Origin: Paracoccus haematequi
Lineage (GTDB): Bacteria > Pseudomonadota > Alphaproteobacteria > Rhodobacterales > Rhodobacteraceae
DNA length: 64,000 nucleotides
Reading direction: 5' to 3'
Assembly (NCBI RefSeq): GCF_900631945.1
Contig: NZ_UZWE01000026.1
Coordinates: forward strand, 124,001-188,000
Shown here: in pieces, positions 30,719 to 38,992 of the stretch
Layout: every line of letters starts with the position of its first letter
Position numbering within the stretch: position 1 is the stretch's first letter
Made by a program: the position numbers and the translations under genes
The notes under the pieces: generated by a model
Told to the model about the DNA's origin: nothing
Database searches by the model: none
What the model saw: the letters and a program-made list of their open reading frames with translations, nothing else

Positions 30719-31713
30719 CAGCGCACCTCCCGCCGGGCGTTGACGATGTTCCAGATCATGATCGGCGTGACCAGGATCATCAGGATGATGGCGATGGCCG
30801 ATCCGCGCCCGTAATCGGGCGTGCCGCGGAACATCCAGTCATACATCAGGTTCGCCAGCACCTGCGTGCCCCATTGCCCGTTGGTCATCACGAACACGAT
30901 GTCGAAGACCTTGAGCACGACGATGGTGATGGTGGTCCACACGACCGCGATAGTGCCCATGATCTGCGGCACCTTGATCTTGAAGAACACCTGCCAGGGG
31001 GATGCGCCGTCCAGGATCGCGGCCTCGATGGTTTCCTCGGGGATGCCGCGCAGGGCGGCGGACAGGATCACCATCGCGAATCCCGTCTGGATCCAGACCA
31101 GCACGATCATCAGGAACAGGTTGTTCCAGGGGATCAGCGTCAGCCACAACTGCGGCTCACCCCCCAGGGCCTGGACGATGGCGTTCAGCAACCCGATCTG
31201 GTTTTCGCCCGGCGCGCGGTATTCATAGATGAATTTCCAGATCACCCCGGCGCCGACAAAGCTGATCGCCATCGGCATGAAGATCAGCGACTTGCCGATA
31301 TTGCCCCATTTCAGACGGTCGGTCAGCTGCGCCGCGATCAGCCCGAACAGCGTGGACAAAGCCGGCACCACCAACAGCCAGACCAGGTTGTTGCGCATGG
31401 ATTCGCGGAATTTTCCGTCGTTCAGCAGCCAGGCGTAATTGCCGCCGCCCACGAAGTCGGTGCCCCGCGCATTGTGCAGCGACCGCCACAGGCTGTCGAA
31501 GATCGGATAGACCAGATAGACGCCCAGGAACAGGATCGCCGGACCCAGGAACAGCCAAGGGCGGATCTGGTTGGCCTTGCGGATATTGTCCCCGGCATTC
31601 GGCCCGCGCGGGGGATAGATGCGGTCCAGGATCAGGTTCGATCCCCAGAACCACGCCACGCAGCCGAAGACGCCGATGGCGATGGTGCTGACGGCCAGCC
31701 AGAACAGTTCCAT
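30718..31713 (-). CDS. aglF: Alpha-glucoside ABC transporter permease AglF
   Basis: 331 residues, MalF-like, with about seven TM helices. The N-terminus carries an extra TM plus 'IYPPRGPNAGDNIRKANQIRPW', then 'FLGPAILFLGVYLVYPIFDSLW'. The EAA loop is 'ETIEAAILDGASPWQVFFKIKVPQIMG'. It pairs with AglG to form the membrane channel. It follows aglE after a 57-base gap containing a perfect 10-bp hairpin. Confidence 0.9.
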   Translation of the reverse strand: MELFWLAVSTIAIGVFGCVAWFWGSNLILDRIYPPRGPNAGDNIRKANQIRPWLFLGPAILFLGVYLVYPIFDSLWRSLHNARGTDFVGGGNYAWLLNDGKFRESMRNNLVWLLVVPALSTLFGLIAAQLTDRLKWGNIGKSLIFMPMAISFVGAGVIWKFIYEYRAPGENQIGLLNAIVQALGGEPQLWLTLIPWNNLFLMIVLVWIQTGFAMVILSAALRGIPEETIEAAILDGASPWQVFFKIKVPQIMGTIAVVWTTITIVVLKVFDIVFVMTNGQWGTQVLANLMYDWMFRGTPDYGRGSAIAIILMILVTPIMIWNIVNARREVR

Positions 31714-31738
31714 TCCGATACCTCGTGAACCGACGACA

Positions 31739-31763
31739 GGCGCGGCGGCCGGCCCGCCGCGCC
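31739..31763 (-). terminator. Strong hairpin between aglE and aglF
   Basis: A perfect 10-bp GC stem (GGCGCGGCGG / CCGCCGCGCC) with loop CCGGC lies directly after the binding-protein gene and before the permease genes. There is no T-run. Such structures usually protect the 3' end of the binding-protein message, giving more SBP than permease (known for malE-malF). Confidence 0.75.
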
Positions 31764-31770
31764 ACGACCG

Positions 31771-33126
31771 TTATTTCAGCGTGGCCCAGGTCTGCTGGAT
31801 CCGGTCGGCCACGTCCTGCGCGGAAGCGCCGCCGACGAAATTCACCATCCCCGTCCAGAACGCGCCCGCGCCGACCGCGCCCGGCATCAGGTCCGATCCA
31901 TCGAAGCGGAACACCGTCGCGTCCAGCAGAACCTGCCCCAGCCGCCGCTGGGTGTCATCGGCATAGGCGTCCATGTTGACGCCGGTATAGGGCGTCGTGA
32001 ATCCCGACTGCGCCATCCACAACTCATGCGCGGCGGGGGTTTTCAGGAAGTCGATGAAGGCCAGCGCCACCGGGTTGTCGGTGAAAACCCCGAACAGCGT
32101 GCCGCCGCCCAGCACCGGCTGGCCCAGGCTGCCGTCGGCGGGGGCGGGGAAATAGAAGAAATCCGCATCCTCGCCCACCACGGTGCCTTCGGGGAAGAAG
32201 GACGGGATGAAGCTGGCCTGCCGGTGCATGTAGCAGGCGGGCGGGCTGGCAAACAAACCGGCAGGGCTTTCGCGGAAATCGTTCGACGCGACGGATGCCG
32301 GGCCGCCCGCCACGAAATCGGGGTTCTTGGCGAACCAGCCGAACTCCTCGATGGCCTTGACGACCTTGGGATCGTTGAAGGGCAGCGCGTTGGTGGTCCA
32401 GGCGTCGTAATCCTCGGGCGTGTTCAGGCGCAGCATCAGATCCTCGACCCAGTCGGTGGCGGGCCAGCCGGTCGCCCCGCCCGACGCCAGGCCGATGCAC
32501 CAGGGGGTTTCGCCGTCCGCCGCGATCTGTTCGGTCAGCGCCTTCAGATCCTCGTAGGTGGTGGGGATCTCGTATCCCGCATCCTCGAAGTTTTCCGGGA
32601 CATACCAGACCAGCGACTTCACGTCGGCCTTGTAGGGGAAGGCGAAGAAATGTTCGGTTCCGTCCTTGCCCGCATAGGTGCCAAGCGCGGCCCAACTGTC
32701 GCCAGCCGCATAGTTGTCGCGCACCCATTGCGCGGTGTCCTCGCCCAGGTCGCGCAGGTATCCCTTGGATGCCAGATCCGCCGCCAGCCCCGGCTGCGGC
32801 AGCACGGCGATGTCGGGGGGCGAACCTGCCTCGCTGTCGATGACGATCTGCTGTTCGAAGCTGGTTGACCCGGAATAGTTCACGGTCGCGCCCGTCGCAT
32901 CCTCGAAATAGGCCGCGATCGAGGTGAAAAGCTCTTGGTCCGGTCCCAGCCAGGGCGCCAGGATCGTCACGCTCTGGCCTTGCAGGTCGGGATGGGCGGC
33001 GCCGAAATCCTCGAGGCTCTGCCAGTCGATGCGGTCGTCGCTGCCCTTTTCGATCACCAGCTGCGCCTGGGCGCCGCCGGCCATCAGCGCGGCAATCGCC
33101 ACGGTCGCATGAAACGATGTCCTCAT
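31771..33126 (-). CDS. aglE: Alpha-glucoside-binding periplasmic protein AglE
   Basis: 451 residues. An N-terminal signal peptide (about 1-21, 'MRTSFHATVAIAALMAGGAQA') precedes a family 1 solute-binding protein: 'VTILAPWLGPDQELFTSIAAYFEDATGATVNY', 'FEQQIVIDSEAG', and many surface Trp/Tyr residues for sugar stacking. It captures alpha-glucosides in the periplasm. The start at 33126 has GAAGGGGGAAGGAC upstream. First gene of the agl unit; no LacI-type aglR regulator lies within the window. Confidence 0.9.
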   Translation of the reverse strand: MRTSFHATVAIAALMAGGAQAQLVIEKGSDDRIDWQSLEDFGAAHPDLQGQSVTILAPWLGPDQELFTSIAAYFEDATGATVNYSGSTSFEQQIVIDSEAGSPPDIAVLPQPGLAADLASKGYLRDLGEDTAQWVRDNYAAGDSWAALGTYAGKDGTEHFFAFPYKADVKSLVWYVPENFEDAGYEIPTTYEDLKALTEQIAADGETPWCIGLASGGATGWPATDWVEDLMLRLNTPEDYDAWTTNALPFNDPKVVKAIEEFGWFAKNPDFVAGGPASVASNDFRESPAGLFASPPACYMHRQASFIPSFFPEGTVVGEDADFFYFPAPADGSLGQPVLGGGTLFGVFTDNPVALAFIDFLKTPAAHELWMAQSGFTTPYTGVNMDAYADDTQRRLGQVLLDATVFRFDGSDLMPGAVGAGAFWTGMVNFVGGASAQDVADRIQQTWATLK

Positions 33127-33208
33127 GTCCTTCCCCCTTCGATCTCCGCATCTTATGCGCGAGAATTTGTGCCGATGGTCTCTTGATAAGACCCATCCTG
33201 TCAAACGC
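33127..33208 (-). promoter_or_regulatory. aglE upstream region with a TTGACA box
   Basis: This gap must hold the agl promoter unless the unit is read from upstream. On the minus strand TTGACA occurs at 33204-33199, a perfect -35 sequence, but no good -10 appears at 16-18 bases. No clear LacI-type palindrome is visible. Confidence 0.3.
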
Positions 33209-34261
33209 TTATTCCCATTCCAGTTCCTTGAAGGCGGCCGTCGCGTCGCGCGCGGCAGAGTCCGGGAAGGATGCCCAGTCCGATGCGAAGGGCTGCAAGG
33301 CGGCGACGATGGCGGGGACCGCCTGCGACAGGGGCAACCCCTGCGCGACGGCCTCTCGGGTGCTGGCGGCCAGGACAGTCAGGAATTCCCGCTGCGCGCC
33401 CACCGCCTGCGGCCAGTCCGCCGCGACCGGCCCGTGGCCCGGCACGATGGGACCGCCGGTCTGGCCCGCCGCCATCCAGTCCAGCCAACCGGGCAGCGAT
33501 CCATCGACGATGGGGGTCAGCCCGCGAAACACCAGATCGCCCGCGAACAGCGTGCCGGTGGCGCTGTCGCGCACGGTCAGGTCGTTGTCGCTGTGCGCCG
33601 GGCCGGTCGCGGTCAGCGTCAGGATGCGCCCGCCCAGGTCGATGTCCAGCCGGTCCGCCACTTCGATGTCGGGCAGCACGACCCGCGTGCCGATCATCGG
33701 CCCCGGCCCGTACAGATCGGTCAGGTTGTCCAGATAGACCGGGCCGCGCGCCGCCAGAGCATCGCCCAGCCGGGCATGGCCGACGACGGCGGCGCCCGCC
33801 TCGCGGAAGACCTCGGCCCCGAAGGCATGGTCGGGGTGCATATGGGTGACGATCAGGTGGCTGATCGGCTTGTCGCTGATGCGGCGGATCGCCGCGAACA
33901 GGGCCTGCCCCTGCTGGCGGGATGCGCCTGCGTCGATCACCGCGATGCTGTCGCGCCCGATGACGAAGCCCAGGTTGGCGATCCAGCCGTCCGGGCTGTC
34001 CTCGAACTGGGCGATCTGGCCGATATGGACGTGGATTCCCTGGGCCACCGCCTGGACCGGCAGGGCGGGCAGGTCGGCCAGGGGCGCGCAGGACAGGCCC
34101 CCCTGGACCAGCGAGGGGCGGTCCCCCAGCCACGTGTCGGCGATTCGCGGCGCCTGAGCCTTGCAATCCGCCAGGGTCGCAAACGGCTGCGCGACCAGTG
34201 TCATGGGGGCGCAGGTCGGGGGATTGGCGGCAAGGCAGGCGGACAAGATGGCATGAAACAT
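33209..34261 (-). CDS. Quinoprotein-relay zinc metallo-hydrolase (SoxH-like, MBL fold)
   Basis: 350 residues. A metallo-beta-lactamase fold with 'LIVTHMHPDHAFGAEVF' (HxHxDH), 'TATGPAHSDNDL' (third His), 'GTLFAGDLVFRG' and 'IVPGHGPV'. The short hydrophobic N-terminus 'MFHAILSACLAA' with later paired Cys suggests export. It corresponds to the 'quinoprotein relay system zinc metallohydrolase' families found with PQQ loci. Its substrate is unknown. It is divergent from pqqA with a 139-base gap, which ties it to PQQ metabolism. Confidence 0.75.
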   Translation of the reverse strand: MFHAILSACLAANPPTCAPMTLVAQPFATLADCKAQAPRIADTWLGDRPSLVQGGLSCAPLADLPALPVQAVAQGIHVHIGQIAQFEDSPDGWIANLGFVIGRDSIAVIDAGASRQQGQALFAAIRRISDKPISHLIVTHMHPDHAFGAEVFREAGAAVVGHARLGDALAARGPVYLDNLTDLYGPGPMIGTRVVLPDIEVADRLDIDLGGRILTLTATGPAHSDNDLTVRDSATGTLFAGDLVFRGLTPIVDGSLPGWLDWMAAGQTGGPIVPGHGPVAADWPQAVGAQREFLTVLAASTREAVAQGLPLSQAVPAIVAALQPFASDWASFPDSAARDATAAFKELEWE

Positions 34262-34400
34262 TGCCGGATCTTCCCAATGTGACGGGTTGCGCTTTCCAAC
34301 TTTTCGTGACCTCCGACCTTAGTCGTGTTGAATCGCGTTGTCTCTGGGCTAACATCACAGACAGTCGCCATCCTGGCGGCCGTGGATTTGGAGGAAATGC
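34262..34400. promoter_or_regulatory. Divergent promoter region of pqqA and the metallo-hydrolase
   Basis: A 139-base gap between divergent starts, holding both promoters. The pqqA ribosome site GGAGGAAATGC is at 34390-34400. No regulator palindrome or clear sigma-70 boxes could be assigned by eye. The response regulator encoded at 39120 is a candidate binder. Confidence 0.4.
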
Positions 34401-34493
34401 ATGGCTTGGACGAAACCCATCCTGAAAGAAATCGCCTGCGGCATGGAAATCAACATGTACGCCCCGGCCGAGGACGAACCCGTCCTGTTCTGA
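34401..34493 (+). CDS. pqqA: PQQ precursor peptide PqqA
   Basis: Only 30 residues, beginning MAWTKPILKEIACGMEINMY. It contains the invariant Glu16 and Tyr20 (E-I-N-M-Y) that PqqE links and that become the PQQ skeleton. A short acidic tail follows (APAEDEPVLF). It has a strong GGAGGAAATGC ribosome site. It is separated from pqqB by 71 bases with a terminator-like hairpin, so it can be made in excess of the enzymes. Small-gene callers easily miss it. Confidence 0.96.
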   Translation: MAWTKPILKEIACGMEINMYAPAEDEPVLF

Positions 34494-34514
34494 AGCGTTC
34501 GCTTCAGGCATCAT

Positions 34515-34551
34515 GACCGGCCCCGTCCGACGCGATCGGGCGGGGTCTTTT
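34515..34551 (+). terminator. Attenuating terminator between pqqA and pqqB
   Basis: GACC..CCCGTCCGA pairs with TCGGGCGGGGTC around a CGCGA loop with one bulge, followed by TTTT. A smaller GAAGCG-TT-CGCTTC hairpin (34492-34505) overlaps the pqqA stop. Partial read-through would give the high pqqA to pqqB-E ratio expected for a consumed precursor peptide. Confidence 0.7.
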
Positions 34552-34564
34552 CGTCAGGGGGATC

Positions 34565-35446
34565 ATGCGGATCATCGTGCTGGGCGCAGCGGCGGGCGGC
34601 GGCCTGCCGCAATGGAACTGCGGCTGCGGCAACTGCAACGCCGCGCGGGTCGGGCGTATTCCGGCGATGACGCAAAGCTCGGTCGCGGTCAGCGCGGATG
34701 GGCGGGACTGGGCGATCCTGAACGCCTCGCCCGACATCCGCGCGCAACTGGCGGCGACGCCCGCGCTGCATCCGACCGGGCTGCGCGACATGCCGCTGCG
34801 CTCGGTGCTGGTCACGAACGGCGATATCGACCATGTGGCGGGGCTGCTGACGCTGCGCGAAAGCCAGCCGTTTGCGCTGTATGCGACGCCCGCGATCCAT
34901 GCGGCGCTGTCCGCGAACCCGATGCTGGCCGCCCTGCGCGAGGATCTGGTGCCGCGCCGGACCGTGGCCTTGGACCAGTCCATCGACCTGGCGCCGGGGC
35001 TCACCGCCACGCTGTTCGCGGTGCCGGGCAAGGTGCCGCTGTATCAGGAAGGCGCGGTGGTCGAGACCGGCCTGGTCGGCGAAACCACTGTGGGCGTGGA
35101 ACTGGCGGCGAACGGGCGCCGCGCGCTGTATATCCCCGGCTGCGCCGACCTGCCGGGCTGGCTGCTGGACCGCATCGCTGGCGCCGACCTGCTGATGTTC
35201 GACGGCACCCTATGGGAGGATGACGAGATGATCCGCATGGGCCTGGGCCAGAAGACCGGCCTGCGCATGGGCCACATTCCGGTGGTGGACACGATTGCCG
35301 CCCTGCGCGGCTTGGCCGTCGGGCAGCGGGTCTTCGTCCACATGAACAATTCGAACCCGCTGACCGATCCCGGCAGCACGCAGACCGCCGAAGCGCAGGC
35401 CGCTGGCTGGCAGATCGGCCGCGACGGAATGGAGATCACGCTGTGA
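34565..35446 (+). CDS. pqqB: PQQ biosynthesis protein PqqB
   Basis: 293 residues, metallo-beta-lactamase-like. 'VLGAAAGGGLPQWNCGCGNCNAAR' with its Cys pair is the PqqB zinc-knuckle start. 'LVTNGDIDHVAGLLTLRE' is the altered metal motif, and 'VFVHMNNSNPLTDPGS' is typical at the C-terminus. PqqB acts as a tyrosine hydroxylase-like enzyme on the processed Glu-Tyr intermediate. Its stop overlaps the GTG start of pqqC (GTGA). Confidence 0.96.
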   Translation: MRIIVLGAAAGGGLPQWNCGCGNCNAARVGRIPAMTQSSVAVSADGRDWAILNASPDIRAQLAATPALHPTGLRDMPLRSVLVTNGDIDHVAGLLTLRESQPFALYATPAIHAALSANPMLAALREDLVPRRTVALDQSIDLAPGLTATLFAVPGKVPLYQEGAVVETGLVGETTVGVELAANGRRALYIPGCADLPGWLLDRIAGADLLMFDGTLWEDDEMIRMGLGQKTGLRMGHIPVVDTIAALRGLAVGQRVFVHMNNSNPLTDPGSTQTAEAQAAGWQIGRDGMEITL

Positions 35447-36195
35447 AGGATATTCGCGACACCGCCCAATCGCGCGAGGATTTCGAGGCCCGGCTGCGCG
35501 CCATCGGCGCCGAACGCTATCACGACCGCCATCCGTTCCACGAACGGCTGCATGGCGGCCATTGCACCCCGGACGAGGTTCGCGCCTGGGTCATCAATCG
35601 CTGGATGTATCAGTCTCGCATCCCGATGAAGGACGCGGCCTTCATGTCGCGGGTGGAAGACCCGGACCTGCGCCGCGCCTGGCGCAAGCGGATCGAGGAT
35701 CACGACGGCGGCACCACCGAAGGCGGCGGCATCCGCCGCTGGCTGGCCCTGGCGCAGGCTGTGGGGCTGGACCCCGATTATGTCGCCAGCGGGGTGGGCA
35801 TCATGCCCGCGACGCGTTTCGCGGTGGACGCCTATGTCCGCTTCGTCCGCGACATGCCCTTGCTGGACGCGGTGGCCGCCAGCCTGACGGAACTGTTCGC
35901 GCCGAAAATCCACGCCCAGCGGATCGAGGGGCTGCTGGCCCATTACGATTTCGCCGACGACGCCAGCCTGTCCTATTTCAAGAAGCGCCTGACCGAGGCG
36001 CCCGAGGACGTGGCCTTCGGGCTGGATTATGTCCTGACCCATGCCGACACGCTGGAAAAACAGGACGCGGCGGCGGCGGCGCTGATCTTCAAGACCGACG
36101 TGCTGTGGGCGCAGCTTGACGCGCTGTGGCACGGTTATGTCGAGGGCAACATCCCGCCGGGCGCCTGGCGGCCGGGAGAGGGGATGGCAAAATGA
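35443..36195 (+). CDS. pqqC: Pyrroloquinoline-quinone synthase PqqC
   Basis: 250 residues, all-helical. 'RYHDRHPFHERLHGG' and 'RAWVINRWMYQSRIPMKDAAFMSR' carry active-site His, Arg and Tyr. 'DHDGGTTEGGGIRRWLALAQAVGL' and 'LTELFAPKIHAQRI' are family signatures. It catalyses the cofactor-free eight-electron oxidation and ring closure to PQQ. The GTG start (35443) overlaps pqqB and its stop overlaps pqqD (ATGA). Confidence 0.96.
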   Translation: MKDIRDTAQSREDFEARLRAIGAERYHDRHPFHERLHGGHCTPDEVRAWVINRWMYQSRIPMKDAAFMSRVEDPDLRRAWRKRIEDHDGGTTEGGGIRRWLALAQAVGLDPDYVASGVGIMPATRFAVDAYVRFVRDMPLLDAVAASLTELFAPKIHAQRIEGLLAHYDFADDASLSYFKKRLTEAPEDVAFGLDYVLTHADTLEKQDAAAAALIFKTDVLWAQLDALWHGYVEGNIPPGAWRPGEGMAK

Positions 36196-36512
36196 ACGCC
36201 CAGCCAGCCCCCCCAAGGCCAGCCGCCCTGATCGAACCCGACGACATTCCCTATCTGCCGCGCGGCGTGCGGCTGGCGGATGACCGGGTGCGCGGCATCC
36301 GCGTCTTGCAGGCCCCCGAACGGGCCATGCAGCTGGACGCCATCGGCGATGCGATCCTGTCGGAACTGGACGGCCGTCGCAGCATGGCCGGGATCGTCCA
36401 TGACCTTGCCGCGCGCTATAACGCGCCCGACGATCAGATCGCGGGCGACGTGCGCGATTTTCTGACCGGACTGATCGAACGGCGCATGGTCTTTGTGAAG
36501 GACAGGTCATGA
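36192..36512 (+). CDS. pqqD: PQQ peptide chaperone PqqD
   Basis: 106 residues. A RiPP recognition element fold: 'YLPRGVRLADDRVRGIRVLQAPERAMQLDAIGDAILSELDGRRSMAGIVHDLA'. It binds the PqqA leader and presents it to PqqE. The N-terminus is Pro/Ala-rich and about 15 residues longer than minimal PqqD. Start and stop both overlap neighbours by four bases, giving strict coupling of pqqC-D-E. Confidence 0.95.
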   Translation: MNAQPAPPRPAALIEPDDIPYLPRGVRLADDRVRGIRVLQAPERAMQLDAIGDAILSELDGRRSMAGIVHDLAARYNAPDDQIAGDVRDFLTGLIERRMVFVKDRS

Positions 36513-37645
36513 AGGACCAGCAGCATCAGCCCCGCGACCTGGACGGCAACCCCGTCACCCCCGGCCTGCCCATGGCCATGCTGGCCGAGGTGACGCATCG
36601 CTGCCCGCTGGCCTGCCCCTATTGTTCGAACCCCGTGGAACTGACCCGCGCCGCCCAGGAACTGACCGCCGACGACTGGGGCCGGGTGTTTCGCCAGGCC
36701 GCCGACCTGGGGGTGTTGCAGGTCCATGTCTCGGGCGGGGAACCCGGCGCGCGGCGGGATCTGGCGCAGATTGTGGCTCACGCGCGCGATGCGGGCCTGT
36801 ATGTGAACCTCATCACCTCGGGCATCGGCATCACCCGCGACCGGCTGGAAGAACTGGACCGTGCGGGCGTCGATCACGTGCAACTGTCCTTGCAGGGGAT
36901 CCGCCCCGACATGGCCGACCGGATCAGCGGCCATCCCGGATCCTGGGACAAGAAGATGGGTTTCGCCGACTGGGTGCGCGACATCGGCTTCCCGCTGACC
37001 ATCAACGCCGTGGTCCATCGCCAGAACCTGGAACGCCTGCCCGACATGATAGACTTGGCCGAACGGCTGGGCGCCCGCCGGATCGAGGTCGCGACGGTGC
37101 AGTTTCACGGCTGGGCGGATCTGAACCGCCGCGCGCTGATGCCCACCCGCGACCAGGCGGCCATGGCGCGGCAGGTGGTGAACGACGCGCGCATCCGGCT
37201 GCGCGGGCGGATGGTCATCGACTATGTTCCCGCCGACCACCACGCCGTCTATCCCAAGGCCTGCATGGGCGGCTGGGGATCCACCGGCCTGAACGTCGCG
37301 CCCGACGGAACCGTCCTGCCCTGCCACGCCGCGCAGTCGATCACCTGGATGCGCTTCGAGAATGTGCGCGACCGGGATCTGGACGACATCTGGCTGAATT
37401 CGGACAGCTTCAACGCCTTTCGTGGCACCGCCTGGATGCCCGAACCCTGCCAGGGCTGCGACCGCAAGACCGTGGATTTCGGCGGCTGCCGCTGCCAGGC
37501 CATGGCGCTTGCGGGCGATGCGCGGGCGACCGATCCTGTCTGTTCGCGGTCGCCCTTCCACGCCGACGTGGTGGCCCGCGCCGAGGCCGATGCCCAGGCC
37601 GACCCCGCCGACTTCATCTATCGCCGCATGAAAAAAGGGGATTAG
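36509..37645 (+). CDS. pqqE: PqqA peptide cyclase PqqE (radical SAM)
   Basis: 378 residues. The radical-SAM cluster motif is 'HRCPLACPYCSNPVEL', followed by 'VSGGEPGARRDL'. The C-terminal SPASM part contains Cys-rich 'PKACMGGWG', 'VLPCHAAQ' and 'CQGCDRKTVDFGGCRCQA' for the auxiliary [Fe-S] clusters. It joins Glu16 and Tyr20 of PqqA by a C-C bond. The start overlaps pqqD. No pqqF/pqqG-type protease gene follows. Confidence 0.96.
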   Translation: MKDQQHQPRDLDGNPVTPGLPMAMLAEVTHRCPLACPYCSNPVELTRAAQELTADDWGRVFRQAADLGVLQVHVSGGEPGARRDLAQIVAHARDAGLYVNLITSGIGITRDRLEELDRAGVDHVQLSLQGIRPDMADRISGHPGSWDKKMGFADWVRDIGFPLTINAVVHRQNLERLPDMIDLAERLGARRIEVATVQFHGWADLNRRALMPTRDQAAMARQVVNDARIRLRGRMVIDYVPADHHAVYPKACMGGWGSTGLNVAPDGTVLPCHAAQSITWMRFENVRDRDLDDIWLNSDSFNAFRGTAWMPEPCQGCDRKTVDFGGCRCQAMALAGDARATDPVCSRSPFHADVVARAEADAQADPADFIYRRMKKGD

Positions 37646-37647
37646 AC

Positions 37648-38424
37648 ATGAAGACCCTTGCCCTTGTCGCGCTGCTGCTGGCCGGACCGGCGGCGGCGCA
37701 GGACAATCCGCTGAAGAATTCTCCGACCTGGGACGATCTGCGCGATTCCGTGCTGGGCCTGTCGGCCGATGTGCCGCAGGACGCGGGCGTGCTGGATCTG
37801 GACGCCCCGGTCCGCGCACACGAGGCCGCCATCGTCCCGATCCGCCTGACCCAGCCCGCCGACGCTCCGCCGGTCCAGGCCGTGACCCTGGTGATCGACG
37901 AAAATCCCGCCCCGGTCGCCGCCGAATACAGCTTCGGCCCGGCCATGGCGCCCTTGGATTTCGAATTCCGCGTCCGCGTGGACAGCTATTCCGACGTGCG
38001 CGCCATCGCCGATACCGGCAACGGCACCCGCGTGATGGCGGGCCGCTTCGTCAAGGCTTCGGGCGGCTGTTCGGCCCCGGCGGGCAAGGACATGGCCGAG
38101 GTCGAAGCGACGATGGGCCAGATGCGCTGGAAAAGCGCCGTCCAGGACGGCCGGACCGTCGGCACGCTGATGATCCGGCATCCGAATTTCTCGGGCCTGC
38201 AACGCGACCAGGTGACGCTGCTGAACATCCCCGCCCATTTCATCGACCGGCTCGAGGTCCGGCAGGGCGAGGATCTGCTGTTTTCCCTGCAAGCCGGGAT
38301 CTCGATCAGCGAGGATCCGGTGTTCCGCTTCGCCTATGCCCCCAACGGCCAGCCGATCCATGTCCATGCCGAGGATACGGACGGCAATACCTGGGACCAC
38401 AGCTTCGATGCCGTCAATGGATAA
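37648..38424 (+). CDS. Quinoprotein-associated SoxYZ-like carrier protein
   Basis: 258 residues with a signal peptide (about 1-17, ending AAA-QDN). A SoxY-like part (about 25-145) ends in 'KASGGCSAPAG', where Cys141 parallels the sulfur-carrying Cys of SoxY. A SoxZ-like immunoglobulin-type domain follows ('GTLMIRHPNFSG...HFIDRLEV'). This fusion is known beside PQQ dehydrogenase loci; its cargo is not established. It starts 2 bases after the pqqE stop and, with the metallo-hydrolase at 33209, completes the so-called relay pair. Confidence 0.82.
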   Translation: MKTLALVALLLAGPAAAQDNPLKNSPTWDDLRDSVLGLSADVPQDAGVLDLDAPVRAHEAAIVPIRLTQPADAPPVQAVTLVIDENPAPVAAEYSFGPAMAPLDFEFRVRVDSYSDVRAIADTGNGTRVMAGRFVKASGGCSAPAGKDMAEVEATMGQMRWKSAVQDGRTVGTLMIRHPNFSGLQRDQVTLLNIPAHFIDRLEVRQGEDLLFSLQAGISISEDPVFRFAYAPNGQPIHVHAEDTDGNTWDHSFDAVNG

Positions 38425-38434
38425 GGACACCATC

Positions 38435-38992
38435 ATGACCAAGCGCGCGACCATCGCCGTCGATATTCAGAACGACTATTTCCCCGGCGGAAAATTCCCG
38501 CTGGAGGGCATGGAGGACGCCGCCGCCAAGGCCCGCGCCGTGCTGGATGCCGCCCGCAAACGGGGCGACCTGATCGTGCATGTTCGCCACGAATTCGCCG
38601 ACGATTCGGCGCCGTTCTTCCATCCCGGCAGCGAGGGCGCGGGCATCAACCCGACTGCGGCGCCGCAGGGGGACGAGATCGTCGTGACCAAGAACAACGT
38701 CAACGCCTTCAAGGATACCGGCCTGCAACGCATCCTGGACGACAACGGCGTCACCGACGTGGTGATCGTCGGCGCCATGAGCCATATGTGCATCGACGCG
38801 GCCACCCGCGCGGCATCCGATCTGGGCTACAAGACCACGGTGATCGCCGATGCCTGCGCGACCCGCGACCTGGAATTCCAGGGCACGACCGTCCCGGCCG
38901 CCCAGGTCCATGCCGCGATGATGAGCGGGCTGGCCTTCGGCTATGCCACCGTCACGGACGCGCAGGACTGGATCGCCGGTCAACCCGCCTGA
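38435..38992 (+). CDS. Cysteine hydrolase (isochorismatase/nicotinamidase-like)
   Basis: 185 residues. The catalytic triad is visible: Asp in 'IAVDIQNDYFPGG', Lys in 'IVVTKNNVNAF' and Cys in 'GAMSHMCIDAATRAA' with the preceding cis-peptide. It hydrolyses a C-N or C-C bond in an amide, imide or vinyl ether; the substrate cannot be read from sequence. The start at 38435 has AAGGAC at a spacing of 6; an ATG at 38417 is less likely. It appears to be the last gene of the pqq transcript. Confidence 0.85.
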   Translation: MTKRATIAVDIQNDYFPGGKFPLEGMEDAAAKARAVLDAARKRGDLIVHVRHEFADDSAPFFHPGSEGAGINPTAAPQGDEIVVTKNNVNAFKDTGLQRILDDNGVTDVVIVGAMSHMCIDAATRAASDLGYKTTVIADACATRDLEFQGTTVPAAQVHAAMMSGLAFGYATVTDAQDWIAGQPA

